Of a DNA stretch of 64,000 bases, positions 54,955 to 63,740 are shown piece after piece (positions within the stretch are counted from its first letter, which is position 1; the number at the start of each line of letters is the position of its first letter). Both the position numbers and the translations under genes were made by a program. This stretch comes from Pseudomonas sp. MAG733B (GTDB lineage: Bacteria > Pseudomonadota > Gammaproteobacteria > Pseudomonadales > Pseudomonadaceae). Location: positions 3,224,001 through 3,288,000 of the forward strand of contig NZ_CP145732.1 of NCBI RefSeq assembly GCF_036884845.1, written 5' to 3'. The notes under the pieces were generated by a model. It had not been told where the DNA came from, did not search any database, and saw only the letters and a list, made by a program, of their open reading frames with translations.

Positions 54955-56904
54955 TCAGCCCTTGCTCGCGGGTTTTGCGCTGCGCTTGGCGCCGGTGGGT
55001 GCTTTGCGTTTGGCGGGCTTGCGTTTGTTTTTCCACGGCGTGGCACCACGTCCGGCGGGGCTCGCCGGGCCGCTGATGGTCAGGTTCAGCCCGGCGCAGC
55101 GGCTGACCTGCTTGCTCATCCAGGCAGCCTGTTTGGTGACGAATTCGTCGAGGCTCATTTCCCCGCTCTGCACCATGTCCAGCGCCTGCTCCCAGATTGC
55201 CGTGGTGCCTGGATCGGCAATCGCCCGGGGCACGGCATCGATCAGGCTGAAGGCGGCCGGGGTGGCAGAAAGTGCCTTGCCGTTCTTGATCAGATAACCA
55301 CGGTCGAGCAGCCCCTGGATGATCGAGGCGCGGGTCGCTTCGGTGCCGATGCCGGTGGTGTCCTTGAGCTTCTGCTTGAGCAGTGGGTCTTCCACCAGTT
55401 TGGCGACGTTCTTCATCGCCTTGATCAAATCGCCTTCGGTGAAGGGTTTGGGCGGTTGAGTCCAGAGGTCCTTGAGTTGCACGTTGGCTACCGCACAATC
55501 AATCCCCTCTTTGAGGTTGGGTAGGGTTTGCGGCGCCGGAGCTTCGCGACCCTTGGCTGGAGCGAGCGCTTCGGGCAGGGCGCGCTTCCAGCCAGGTTCG
55601 ATGATCTGCTTACCGACTGCGCGCAAGCTTTCACCGGCGCAATCAAAGTCAGCCTGGGTGCGATCGTATTCATGATTGGGCAGGAACTGCGCCAGATACC
55701 GTGCGCGGATCAGGGTGTAGACCGCACGGTGTTTGCCGGTCAGGCGCTCGAGGTTCTTCGCCGCAGCGGTGGGGATGATGCCGTGGTGGGCGCTGACTTT
55801 GGCATCGTTCCAGGCCCGTGAGCGTCGTTGGGGTTCAAGGTGATCGTGCAAGGCGTTCAGCGCCGGATCGGCCTGGCGCAACGCCGCCAGAATGCCCGGC
55901 GCTTCGCTGTGCTGGCTGACAGGCAGATAGCCGCAGTCGCTGCGCGGGTAGGTGATGACCTTGTAGGTTTCGTACAGTGCCTGCGCAACGTCGAGGGTTT
56001 CCTGGGCGCCGAGCCCGAGCTTCTTCGAGCAGACTTCCTGCAACGTGCCCAAATCGAACGGCAGCGGTGCAACTTCGCGCATCCGTTCGGTACGGAGCTT
56101 GATCACCCGGGCACTCGCTGCGCCCATCATCGCCGCGGCTGCCTGCTGGGCCAGCGCCTGATTCAGGCAGCGATCCTGGTCGTCGCAAACTTCGGAAGCC
56201 GCACGCCATTGCGCGGTGAACGCGGTGCCTTCATGCAGCAGTTGCACGTCGATGGCCCAGTAAGCGACCGGTACGAAATCGGCAATGAGGCGGTCACGAT
56301 CCACCACCAGGCGTAGCGTTGGAGTTTGCACCCGACCCACCGGCAACACACCTTGATATCCAGATTGACGCCCGAGCAGTGTGAACAGCCGGCTCATGTT
56401 CATCCCGATCAACCAATCGGCGCGGCTGCGGCCTAGCGCGGAATGGTAAAGGCTGAAGGTTTCCGCCCCCGGTTTGAGTGCCGCGAGGGCCTTGCGGATC
56501 GAAGCGTCGTCCAGTGCCGACAGCCACAAACGCTGGATCGGCCCGCGATAGCGGCAATGCTCCACCAGTTCCCGAGCGATCATCTCGCCCTCACGGTCGG
56601 CGTCCGTGGCGATGATCAGTTCCGATGCCTCGCCGAGCAGGCGTTTGACGGCTTTGTACTGACTGGCCGTGCGCGGCTTGACCGTCATCTTCCATTTGTC
56701 CGGAATGATCGGCAGGTCTGCCAGTACCCAGCGCTTGTAGCGCGCGTCGTACGCGTCCGGCGGTGCGGTTTCCAGCAGATGGCCGATGCACCAGGTGACC
56801 GTGACGTCTGTTCCCAGCCAGCAGCCGTCACCGCGGCGTTTTGCGCCGAGCACGGCCGCAATGTCTTTGGCCTGGGAGGGTTTTTCACAGAGGTACAGCC
56901 GCAT
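54955..56904 (-). CDS. topB: DNA topoisomerase III
   Basis: This 649-residue type IA enzyme nicks and passes single DNA strands. The toprim domain has RLYLCEKPSQA (Glu7) and IIATDADREGEMIA (Asp101-Asp103). The catalytic tyrosine is Tyr319 in ITYPRSDCGYLP. The type IA domains end about residue 590, followed by a lysine/arginine-rich tail (KNKRKPAKRKAPTGAKRSAK) instead of zinc fingers. ATG 56904 gives the family start; three residues can be added from an earlier ATG. Confidence 0.94.
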   Translation of the reverse strand: MRLYLCEKPSQAKDIAAVLGAKRRGDGCWLGTDVTVTWCIGHLLETAPPDAYDARYKRWVLADLPIIPDKWKMTVKPRTASQYKAVKRLLGEASELIIATDADREGEMIARELVEHCRYRGPIQRLWLSALDDASIRKALAALKPGAETFSLYHSALGRSRADWLIGMNMSRLFTLLGRQSGYQGVLPVGRVQTPTLRLVVDRDRLIADFVPVAYWAIDVQLLHEGTAFTAQWRAASEVCDDQDRCLNQALAQQAAAAMMGAASARVIKLRTERMREVAPLPFDLGTLQEVCSKKLGLGAQETLDVAQALYETYKVITYPRSDCGYLPVSQHSEAPGILAALRQADPALNALHDHLEPQRRSRAWNDAKVSAHHGIIPTAAAKNLERLTGKHRAVYTLIRARYLAQFLPNHEYDRTQADFDCAGESLRAVGKQIIEPGWKRALPEALAPAKGREAPAPQTLPNLKEGIDCAVANVQLKDLWTQPPKPFTEGDLIKAMKNVAKLVEDPLLKQKLKDTTGIGTEATRASIIQGLLDRGYLIKNGKALSATPAAFSLIDAVPRAIADPGTTAIWEQALDMVQSGEMSLDEFVTKQAAWMSKQVSRCAGLNLTISGPASPAGRGATPWKNKRKPAKRKAPTGAKRSAKPASKG

Positions 56905-57107
56905 AACCACCATCGTCGATCAGTGTCCGGGAGGTGCACAGAATGGCGGGTGATGAACGCCGGAGCAATCTTTATCTGTATGGATGTACAGTTTCAGCGT
57001 TGCATATGATTTCAGGGATTTGGGAATCCGTTCGGCTGCAAGGCCGTCATGATCAGCAAACTTGCGTTATACCTGATGAATCGTGGTCTCAGGTTTTGGG
57101 GCTGCTG

Positions 57108-57141
57108 CGCAGCCCATCGCGGGCAAGCCTTGCTCCTACTG
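57108..57141. repeat. Single REP unit
   Basis: GCCCATCGCGGGCAAGCCTTGCTCCTACT is one REP arm with no inverted partner nearby, just upstream of the DUF427 gene. Confidence 0.7.
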
Positions 57142-57170
57142 GTTCATCACCGTCATGAGGAACGTATTCC

Positions 57171-57539
57171 ATGAAAAGCTCAGGTCCCAGCCCTGTCATC
57201 ACCATCGCCGAGCAGCCTGGCTGCCTGTTGGTGAAATTTCACGGTATCCAGGTGGCCGCATCCTCCCGCGCGCTGGTGTTGCTGGAGGCCAATTACCCGC
57301 CGGTGTACTACGTGCCGCGCGAGGACATCGACGAGAAGTACTACGCCCGCACCGATCACACCAGTTATTGCCCGTACAAGGGCGATGCCAGCTATTTCAG
57401 CCTGCAAGTGCCGGGGCATGAAGGCGCCAATGCGGTATGGAGTTACGAGGACCCCAAGGTGTCGGTGGACCAGATTCGCGGATACCTGGCGTTTTATCCG
57501 GATCAGGTGAAGTTCGAGGTCGTTGAACTCGACGAGTGA
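57171..57539 (+). CDS. DUF427-domain protein
   Basis: This 122-residue protein has the DUF427 signature: ALVLLEANYPPVYYVPREDI (about residues 34-53), DEKYYARTDHTSYCPYKGDA and SYEDPKVSVDQIRGYLAFYP, then DQVKFEV. It is a small beta-sandwich with a conserved Cys-Pro-Tyr-Lys-Gly loop. No reaction is established for the family. A stable hairpin (57575-57604) without a T run follows. Confidence 0.93.
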   Translation: MKSSGPSPVITIAEQPGCLLVKFHGIQVAASSRALVLLEANYPPVYYVPREDIDEKYYARTDHTSYCPYKGDASYFSLQVPGHEGANAVWSYEDPKVSVDQIRGYLAFYPDQVKFEVVELDE

Positions 57540-57611
57540 TTGACCTCCACAGCAGCAGGGAAGCATCGCAGGCTGCGCCAGCTCCTACTCGTTGGAGTTG
57601 GCGCATCAAAG

Positions 57612-58757
57612 TTAGTGCGAACTGAGATCGACCAGCGTTGATTCATCAATCTGACCAATCGACGTCACCCCGGTCAACGTCATCGCCACGCGCATTTCCT
57701 TGGCAAAGATATCCAGCATGTTCTCCACCCCGCGTTGGCCGTCGGCGGCCAACGCGTACGCCATCGAACGCCCCAGCAACACGCCTTTGGCCCCGAGCGC
57801 CAGCATACGCACAACGTCCAGCCCCGAGCGGATGCCTGAGTCGACCAGCACTGTCAGGTCATCACCGATGGCTTGTTTGATCGGCGGCAAGGCCTTGGTG
57901 GTGGAAAGCACGCCGTCCAGCTGCCGGCCGCCATGGTTCGACACGACAATGCCATCGGCGCCGAAACTCACTGCGTCCTTGGCATCCTGCGGATCGAGAA
58001 TGCCTTTGATGATCATCGGGCCTTTCCAGAAATCACGAATCCATTCCAGGTCGCTCCAGCTGATCGACGGATCAAAGTTGTTGGCCAGCCAGCCCATGTA
58101 GTCTTCGAGCGTCACAGCTTTGCCGAGGTATTTGGAGATGTTCCCCAGGTCATGCGGGCGGCCCATGAGGCCGACGTTGAACGCCCAGTCGGGCCGGGTC
58201 ATGGCCTGAAGCATGCGCCGCGAAGACGCAAACGGCCCGGACATGCCCGAGTGCGCGTCGCGATAGCGGGCGCCGGGCGTGGGCATGTCGACGGTGAACA
58301 CCAGATTCTTCACCCCGGCAGCCTTCGCCCGCTCCAGGGCATTGCGCATGAAGCCCCGGTCTTTCAATACGTACAGCTGAAACCAGATGGCTTGTTCGCT
58401 TTGCGCCACGACTTCTTCGATCGAACACACCGAAACGGTGGACAGGCACAGAGGGATGCCTTTGTTTTGCGCCGCTCTGACGGCCTGCACCTCACCACGG
58501 CGAGCGAACATGCCCGTCAGGCCCACAGGCGCGAGGATGATCGGCATTGCAAGCGGTTGATCGAAGAGGGTGGTTTCAAGGCTCAGGCTTTCGACGTTTT
58601 TCAGAATGCGCTGGCGCAGACTGATGCCCGTGAGGTCGGCACTGTTGGCTCGCAGCGTATGTTCTGCGTAGGCGCCGCCATCAATGTAATCGAACAAAAA
58701 ACGCGGGAGTTTGCGACGAGCTGCCTCGCGATAGTCGGATGCAGAAGAAATGATCAT
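57612..58757 (-). CDS. lldD: FMN-dependent L-lactate dehydrogenase
   Basis: This 381-residue enzyme oxidises L-lactate to pyruvate at the membrane. FMN and active-site blocks are [17 protein letters not shown] (about residue 23), [14 protein letters not shown] (about residue 76), [15 protein letters not shown], and the catalytic His in [12 protein letters not shown] (about residue 275). [20 protein letters not shown] binds FMN phosphate. Length matches the family. No lldP permease or lldR is adjacent, which is unusual. Confidence 0.9.
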   Translation of the reverse strand: MIISSASDYREAARRKLPRFLFDYIDGGAYAEHTLRANSADLTGISLRQRILKNVESLSLETTLFDQPLAMPIILAPVGLTGMFARRGEVQAVRAAQNKGIPLCLSTVSVCSIEEVVAQSEQAIWFQLYVLKDRGFMRNALERAKAAGVKNLVFTVDMPTPGARYRDAHSGMSGPFASSRRMLQAMTRPDWAFNVGLMGRPHDLGNISKYLGKAVTLEDYMGWLANNFDPSISWSDLEWIRDFWKGPMIIKGILDPQDAKDAVSFGADGIVVSNHGGRQLDGVLSTTKALPPIKQAIGDDLTVLVDSGIRSGLDVVRMLALGAKGVLLGRSMAYALAADGQRGVENMLDIFAKEMRVAMTLTGVTSIGQIDESTLVDLSSH

Positions 58758-58809
58758 GCCGGTGCCTCGGTCGGGTGAGTGCCGTTGAGCCTTTGGATCA
58801 GATTAACCA

Positions 58810-58838
58810 AAACGCCCCGCTTATGCGGGGCGTTTTTT
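58810..58838. terminator. Terminator between lldD and the MHS transporter
   Basis: ACGCCCCGC, loop TTAT, GCGGGGCGT then seven T on the plus strand; on the reverse strand TTTTGG follows, so it also can end the transporter transcript coming from the right. Confidence 0.85.
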
Positions 58839-58849
58839 TCGGCTGGCTG

Positions 58850-60472
58850 TCAGTTCTTGTCCAGATCCACATTGCGCGTCTCAGGCAAACAGATCATCCC
58901 CACCACCAGGCTGACCCCGGTGATCAGCACCGGATACCACAGCCCGTAGAAGATGTCCCCGGTGTATACCACCAAAGCGAACGACACGGTCGGAAGGAAA
59001 CCGCCAAACCAGCCGTTGCCGATGTGGTACGGCAGCGACATCGAGGTGTAGCGGATGCGGGTCGGGAACAGTTCGACCATCAGCGCCGCCAGCGGGCCGT
59101 AGCACATGGCGGAGATGATGATCAGCGCGACGATCAGCGCCACGATCATCGGCTTGTTGATCTGCTGCATGTCAGCCTGTTGCGGGTAACCGCCGAGGGT
59201 CACCGCGCCGCGCAGGGCGGCTTCGTCGAAACCGTCGATCTTCACGTCGCCAACGCTGACCTGCACGCCGCTGCCGGCCGGGGCTGCCGCGCTCTGATAT
59301 GGCAGGCCCTGCTTGACCAGGAAGGTCTTGACCTTGTCGCACGGGCTATCAAATTTCGCCTTGCCCACCGGGTCGAACTGGAAAGTGCAAGTGGCCGGGT
59401 CGGCCAGTACCGTGATCGGTGCCTGTCGGCTGGCCAGGTCGATGGCCGGGTTGGCGTAGTGGGCCAGGGTCTTGAAGATCGGGAAGTACAGAACCGTGGC
59501 CAGCAACAGGCCGAGCATCAGCACCGGTTTGCGCCCGACCTTGTCCGACAGCCAGCCGAAGAAAATGAAGAACGGCGCGCCAATGGTCACGCTGACGATC
59601 AGCAGGCCGTTGGCCACGGCCGGGTCCATTTTCAGGAACTGGGTAAGGAAAAACAGCACGTAGAACTGCGCCGCATAGAAGGTTACGGCTTGGCCGGCGT
59701 TGATGCTGAACAGGGCGATCAGCACGACCTTGAGGTTTTCCCATTTGCCGAAGGAATCGCGGATCGGCGATTTGCAGAGCTTGCCTTCCTCTTTCATTTT
59801 CACGAAGGCGGGGGACTCATGCAGGCTCAGGCGAATCCAGGTCGAGATGCCCAGCAGAATGATGGAAAACAGGAACGGAATGCGCCAGCCCCAGACTTCG
59901 AACTGATCGCCAGTGAAGTAGCGGCAGCCGAGTACCACCAGCAACGACAGCAACAGGCCGAGGGTGGCGGTGGACTGAATCCAGCTGGTGTGGAAGCCGC
60001 GTTTGCCAATCGGCGCGTGTTCTGCCACGTAAGTCGCAGCACCGCCGTACTCGCCGCCCAGGGCCAGGCCCTGAAGCATGCGCAGCACCACGAGGATGAT
60101 CGGCGCGGCGATGCCGATGCTGGCGTAGGTCGGCAACAAGCCGACGCAGAAGGTCGCCAGGCCCATGAGGACAATGGTCGCGAGGAAGGTGTATTTACGC
60201 CCGATCATGTCCCCCAACCGACCGAACACCAGCGCACCAAACGGCCTCACGATGAAACCGGCGGCGAAGGCCATCAGGGCAAAGATGAACGCCGTGGTGT
60301 CGTTGACCCCGGCGAAAAACTGCTTGCTGATCACCGCCGCGAGGGCGCCATAAAGGAAAAAGTCATACCACTCGAACACCGTGCCGAGTGATGAAGCGAA
60401 GATGACTTTCTGCGTTTCCTGGCTGGTGCCCGCGCTGCGCACGGCTTCCAGGGGCTGAACATGTTCTGACAT
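58850..60472 (-). CDS. MHS-family metabolite:proton symporter
   Basis: This 540-residue major facilitator has the MHS start (VIFASSLGTVFEWYDFFLYG, about residue 27) and the G-x-x-x-D-R-x-G-R-R/K motif GRLGDMIGRK (about residue 90). About 110 extra residues (DLASRQAPITVLADPATC... to QQADMQQINK) lie between TM7 and TM8, probably outside the membrane, and include two cysteines. The family carries organic acids or betaines. GAGGG precedes ATG 60472. lldD lies downstream, so lactate or pyruvate is a possible substrate, but this is inference. Confidence 0.88.
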   Translation of the reverse strand: MSEHVQPLEAVRSAGTSQETQKVIFASSLGTVFEWYDFFLYGALAAVISKQFFAGVNDTTAFIFALMAFAAGFIVRPFGALVFGRLGDMIGRKYTFLATIVLMGLATFCVGLLPTYASIGIAAPIILVVLRMLQGLALGGEYGGAATYVAEHAPIGKRGFHTSWIQSTATLGLLLSLLVVLGCRYFTGDQFEVWGWRIPFLFSIILLGISTWIRLSLHESPAFVKMKEEGKLCKSPIRDSFGKWENLKVVLIALFSINAGQAVTFYAAQFYVLFFLTQFLKMDPAVANGLLIVSVTIGAPFFIFFGWLSDKVGRKPVLMLGLLLATVLYFPIFKTLAHYANPAIDLASRQAPITVLADPATCTFQFDPVGKAKFDSPCDKVKTFLVKQGLPYQSAAAPAGSGVQVSVGDVKIDGFDEAALRGAVTLGGYPQQADMQQINKPMIVALIVALIIISAMCYGPLAALMVELFPTRIRYTSMSLPYHIGNGWFGGFLPTVSFALVVYTGDIFYGLWYPVLITGVSLVVGMICLPETRNVDLDKN

Positions 60473-60567
60473 ATCGGTATCCCTCACAGTGATTGTTTTT
60501 GTTGTTCCACTGATGTTGCGTATTCCTTGCAGGGGTGATGCTCGATGTCCGTGGATCTAAGGCCAAC

Positions 60568-60660
60568 TCTGTGGGAGCGAGCCTGCTCGCGATAGCGGTG
60601 GATCAGGCAACATTGATGTTGAATGTCATTCCGTCATCGCGAGCAGGCTCGCTCCCACAT
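60568..60660. repeat. REPIN abutting the insertion sequence
   Basis: GTGGGAGCGAGCCTGCTCGC and GCGAGCAGGCTCGCTCCCAC form an intact pair that ends two bases before the insertion sequence's inverted repeat. Confidence 0.9.
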
Positions 60661-60674
60661 CTATGGATACCCCC

Positions 60675-60901
60675 ATTTCTGCAATACTGTTTTTGATGTG
60701 TGTTTGGCTTGCTTTCATCTATCCGGCGTCTGGGGGACGACCCTGCGCCTCGATGAGAATCGCGCCTGACGGCCCTTCATAGGGAGAAGGCTTTTTCAGC
60801 CTTGTGGGAGCCCAGGGTAGTCGTCAGGCCGGTTGGCCGTTCACGTCATCTGTTATCCAGCATCGCAAAACCAGGTGGGTGGTGCTCGGGTGGCAGCGGG
60901 G
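60675..60901 (-). ncRNA. Candidate guide (bridge) RNA of the IS110-type element
   Basis: The transposase-free end folds well. CCTGACG (60765-60771) pairs with CGTCAGG (60822-60828), enclosing CCCT-TCAT-AGGG (60773-60784) and AAGGCT-TTTTC-AGCCTT (60787-60803). IS110-family recombinases are known to use a non-coding RNA from one element end with internal loops matching donor and target DNA. The location and multi-hairpin form fit; the loops have not been matched to target bases. Confidence 0.35.
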
Positions 60902-60926
60902 TCAAGCGTTCATCGCGCTTGACCCC
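60898..60926. other. Hairpin at the 3' end of the transposase gene
   Basis: GGGGTCAAGCG (60898-60908) and CGCTTGACCCC (60916-60926) make an 11-base-pair stem spanning the transposase stop codon. It could mark the boundary between the coding and RNA-coding parts of the element. Confidence 0.5.
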
Positions 60927-61927
60927 GCCTTGAATTCATCATGGTGAGCGGCGATCGACCAGGCGATTCTTGCCAGTTTGTTGGCCAGGGCGCAGACCAC
61001 ACGGTTGGAATGATGGCGAGCCAGTAGCTGGCGAACCCAATCGGCTAGCGCTCCTGTCTGTCGTTCCAGCCCCATCAGATACACACGGGCGCATTGAATG
61101 AGCAGTCGCCTTTGATTTCGGTCACCGCGTTTGCTGATACCCAAAAGTACGGTCTTGCCACCGGTGGAATGTTGTTTGGGCACCAGCCCAATCGAGGCTG
61201 AATAGTCTCGACCGCACTTGAACTGCTGGCCGTTGCCCAACTCCGCAGCCAGGACGCTGGAGGTGATCGGGCCTACGCAAGGTATCGTCATCAGGCGAGA
61301 AGCCAGATCATCTTCAGCGGCTTGGCGTTCAACCTGCTTGTCCAGCGCCTTGACCTGCCCGTCCAGGTAGTTGAAGTGCGCATGCAGTCCCAGCAGGATT
61401 TGTTTGATCAGCGCAGAAAATGAGCATTCCTCCAGCAGCGCTGGCAGTTCTTTGATGGAGTGAAAGCCTGGGGACAGGCTGATACCGACCTCCAACAGGC
61501 CGGCGTGAATCCGATTGACCGTAGCGGTGCGCTCCTTGATGTAGGACTCGCGCACTGAGTTGAGCATGGCCAGCGCTTGTTGCGCTTCGGTTTTCGGGGA
61601 CACAAAACGCATGGTCGGGCGGCTCGCCGCCTCGCAAATCGCCATGGCATCGGCGAAGTCGTTCTTGTTGCTTTTTACATAAGGACGCACGAGATGAGGC
61701 GCTATGAGCCTGGGCATATGCCCCCATTTTGCTGCTTCTCGTGCCATATAGTGGGCGCCGCCACAGGCTTCCATCACCACCGTGCACGGTTCAAGGTTGG
61801 CCAAGTGCCTGGCCAGTCCCGCGCGATTGAATTTCTTGTGGTAGAGCTCATGACCGCGATCATCTTGAGCATGCAGATGGAAGGTATGTTTCCCTAGATC
61901 GATAGCGACAATAGTTACGTTGTTCAT
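60902..61927 (-). CDS. IS110-family transposase/recombinase
   Basis: This 341-residue protein has the N-terminal RuvC-like DEDD domain: VAIDLGKHTF (Asp10), VVMEACGGAHY (Glu about 53) and SNKNDFADAMAICEA (Asp pair about residue 95). The C-terminal Tnp_20 domain has IPCVGPITSSVLAAELGNGQ (helix-hairpin-helix), YSASIGLVPKQHSTGGKTVL, and the conserved serine region. It appears intact. It reads in the same direction as the GMC gene it has inserted beside. A 10-base inverted repeat (61948-61957, 61973-61982) lies before its start. Confidence 0.92.
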   Translation of the reverse strand: MNNVTIVAIDLGKHTFHLHAQDDRGHELYHKKFNRAGLARHLANLEPCTVVMEACGGAHYMAREAAKWGHMPRLIAPHLVRPYVKSNKNDFADAMAICEAASRPTMRFVSPKTEAQQALAMLNSVRESYIKERTATVNRIHAGLLEVGISLSPGFHSIKELPALLEECSFSALIKQILLGLHAHFNYLDGQVKALDKQVERQAAEDDLASRLMTIPCVGPITSSVLAAELGNGQQFKCGRDYSASIGLVPKQHSTGGKTVLLGISKRGDRNQRRLLIQCARVYLMGLERQTGALADWVRQLLARHHSNRVVCALANKLARIAWSIAAHHDEFKAGSSAMNA

Positions 61928-61947
61928 GGCAATGGCCTCCGAAAGAC

Positions 61948-61982
61948 ACCCTGTGAAAGCTTAGAGAGCAATCACAGGGTGT
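61948..61982. repeat. Inverted repeat upstream of the transposase gene
   Basis: CACCCTGTGA and TCACAGGGTG are perfect 10-base inverted copies with a 15-base loop, inside the element and 20 bases before the transposase start. It may limit read-through translation from the GMC gene or form part of the element's end. Confidence 0.65.
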
Positions 61983-63619
61983 GAGGGGGTAGCCATTTCA
62001 TTAGGGATTGTGTTTGCAACTGAACTCAGAATGAGCTGCGCCGCCTTTTCGGCGATCATCAGCGTAGGTGAACAGGTGTTGCCCGAGGTGATGCGCGGCA
62101 TGATCGAGGCGTCGGCGATGCGCAGGCCGGGAATGCCGTGCACGCGCAGTTCGGCGTCGACCACGGCATCGGCGTCGTTACCCATCCGGCAGGTGCCGAC
62201 CGGATGGAAAATCGTCGTGCCGATACGTGCGGCGGCTTCGTGCAAGTCTTCTTCGCTTTGCAGGCTGTCACCGGGCAGGTACTCGACCGGTTTGAACGCC
62301 TTCAGGGCGGGCGCGGCGACAATGCGCCGGGTCAGGCGGATCGCATCGGCGGCGACGCGCAAGTCCTCCGGATGACTCAGGTAATTGGGTTGAATCAACG
62401 GCGCTTCCTGCGGATTGGCCGAGCGGATTTCCACCCGGCCACGGCTTTGCGGACGCAAGTCGCAGACCGACGCAGTGAACGCCGGAAACGCGTGCAACGG
62501 TTCGCCGAAGCGCTCCAGCGACAGGGGTTGCACGTGGTATTCGAGATTGGCTGAGGTCTGCTCCGGCCCGGAGCGGGCGAACGCACCGAGCTGACTCGGC
62601 GCCATCGACAGCGGGCCGCTGCGGTCGTACAGATAACGCAAGCCCATGCCCATCTTGCCCCACACGCTGCCAGCGATCTGATTGAGCGTGCGTGCGTTTT
62701 CCAGTTTGTAGATCAGGCGCAGTTGCAGGTGATCCTGCAAGTTAGCGCCGACGCCGGACAATTCATGGACGACGCCGATGCCCAGGCGTTGCAGCAGTGG
62801 GCGAGGGCCGATGCCGGAGCGTTGCAGAATGCTCGGTGAACCCACGGAACCGGCGCAGAGGACGATTTCCTTGCGTGCCTTGAAGGTCTTCGCCTGATTT
62901 TGCCAGCGGGCGCTGACCGCTGACGCGCGGCCGTTTTCCAGCAATACGCGGTCGACTTCGACGCCGGTCAACACAGTCAGATTGGGGCGATTGCGCACAG
63001 GTTTGAGAAACGCTTTCGCCGCGTTCCAGCGAATGCCGGCCTTCTGGTTGACCTGGAAGTAACCGCAACCCTCGTTGTCGCCCTGATTGAAGTCGTCGAT
63101 GCTGGCAATGCCGCTTTGCTCGGCGGCGCTGCGGAAGGCATCGAGAATCGGCCAGGACAGGCGCTGGCGTTCGACCCGCCAGTCGCCGCTGGCGCCGTGG
63201 AACTCCGAGTCGCCGGCAAAGTGGTTTTCGCTTTTCTTGAACAGCGGCAGCACATCCTGCCAGCGCCAGCCGGGATTGCCGTCGGCGGCCCAGCCGTCGT
63301 AATCGCCAGCCTGGCCGCGCATGTAGATCATGCCGTTGATCGACGAGCAGCCGCCCAGTACTTTGCCGCGCGGGTAACTTAGGGTGCGGCCTTGCAGGCC
63401 GGGTTGCGCTTCGGTCTTGAAGCACCAGTCGGTGCGCGGGTTGCCGATGCAGAACAGGTAACCGACGGGGATGTGAATCCACGCGTAGTTATCGCGGCCA
63501 CCGGCTTCGAGCAGCAGCACCCGGTGTTGCGGGTTGGCCGACAGTCGATTGGCCAGCAAACAACCGGCCGGCCCGGCGCCGACCACGATGTAGTCGTATT
63601 CATCAAGGGAAGACTGCAT
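61961..63619 (-). CDS. GMC-family oxidoreductase, C-terminus altered by the insertion sequence
   Basis: This 552-residue FAD enzyme has VVGAGPAGCLLANRL (about residues 12-26), PRGKVLGGCSSINGMIYMRG and the C-terminal GTCRMGNDADAVVDAELRVH. These match the choline/alcohol dehydrogenase (BetA/AlkJ) group, and the active-site His pair is in FHPVGTCRMG and the later NTCSPTLM region. The coding frame enters the insertion sequence at 61997, so the last 11 residues (ATPSHPVIAL and the preceding Met) come from it. The body looks complete. ATG 63619 follows GAGG by six bases. Confidence 0.85.
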   Translation of the reverse strand: MQSSLDEYDYIVVGAGPAGCLLANRLSANPQHRVLLLEAGGRDNYAWIHIPVGYLFCIGNPRTDWCFKTEAQPGLQGRTLSYPRGKVLGGCSSINGMIYMRGQAGDYDGWAADGNPGWRWQDVLPLFKKSENHFAGDSEFHGASGDWRVERQRLSWPILDAFRSAAEQSGIASIDDFNQGDNEGCGYFQVNQKAGIRWNAAKAFLKPVRNRPNLTVLTGVEVDRVLLENGRASAVSARWQNQAKTFKARKEIVLCAGSVGSPSILQRSGIGPRPLLQRLGIGVVHELSGVGANLQDHLQLRLIYKLENARTLNQIAGSVWGKMGMGLRYLYDRSGPLSMAPSQLGAFARSGPEQTSANLEYHVQPLSLERFGEPLHAFPAFTASVCDLRPQSRGRVEIRSANPQEAPLIQPNYLSHPEDLRVAADAIRLTRRIVAAPALKAFKPVEYLPGDSLQSEEDLHEAAARIGTTIFHPVGTCRMGNDADAVVDAELRVHGIPGLRIADASIMPRITSGNTCSPTLMIAEKAAQLILSSVANTIPNEMATPSHPVIAL

Positions 63620-63740
63620 CCCTGACCTCGTCTTGTTGTTCTTGTTGTCGGTCATCTTAGTTGTTAGCTTTCGTCAAAAGAATGTTAGTTTTTGCGCAGC
63701 TGCTGTGCGTTTTTAAACAACGACGACCTAAGGATGGACG

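Larger units (their letters stand above)
60663..61997 (-). mobile_element. IS110-family element, IS1111-like layout
   Basis: The element is about 1.34 kb. ATGGATACCCCC at 60663-60674 and GGGGGTAGCCAT at 61986-61997 are inverted repeats with one mismatch in 12. Inside lie a 341-residue IS110 transposase, a short 5' space (about 58 bases) and a long non-coding 3' end (about 230 bases) on the transcribed strand. A long 3' end together with subterminal inverted repeats fits the IS1111 subgroup. The exact ends and any target duplication cannot be read with certainty. It abuts a REPIN on the left and has entered the GMC gene on the right. Confidence 0.75.

Noticed and set aside
57575..57604. Strong hairpin after the DUF427 gene as a terminator
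   Set aside because: The stem is good (11 pairs with one wobble) but no T run follows on either strand, so it is not called a terminator.
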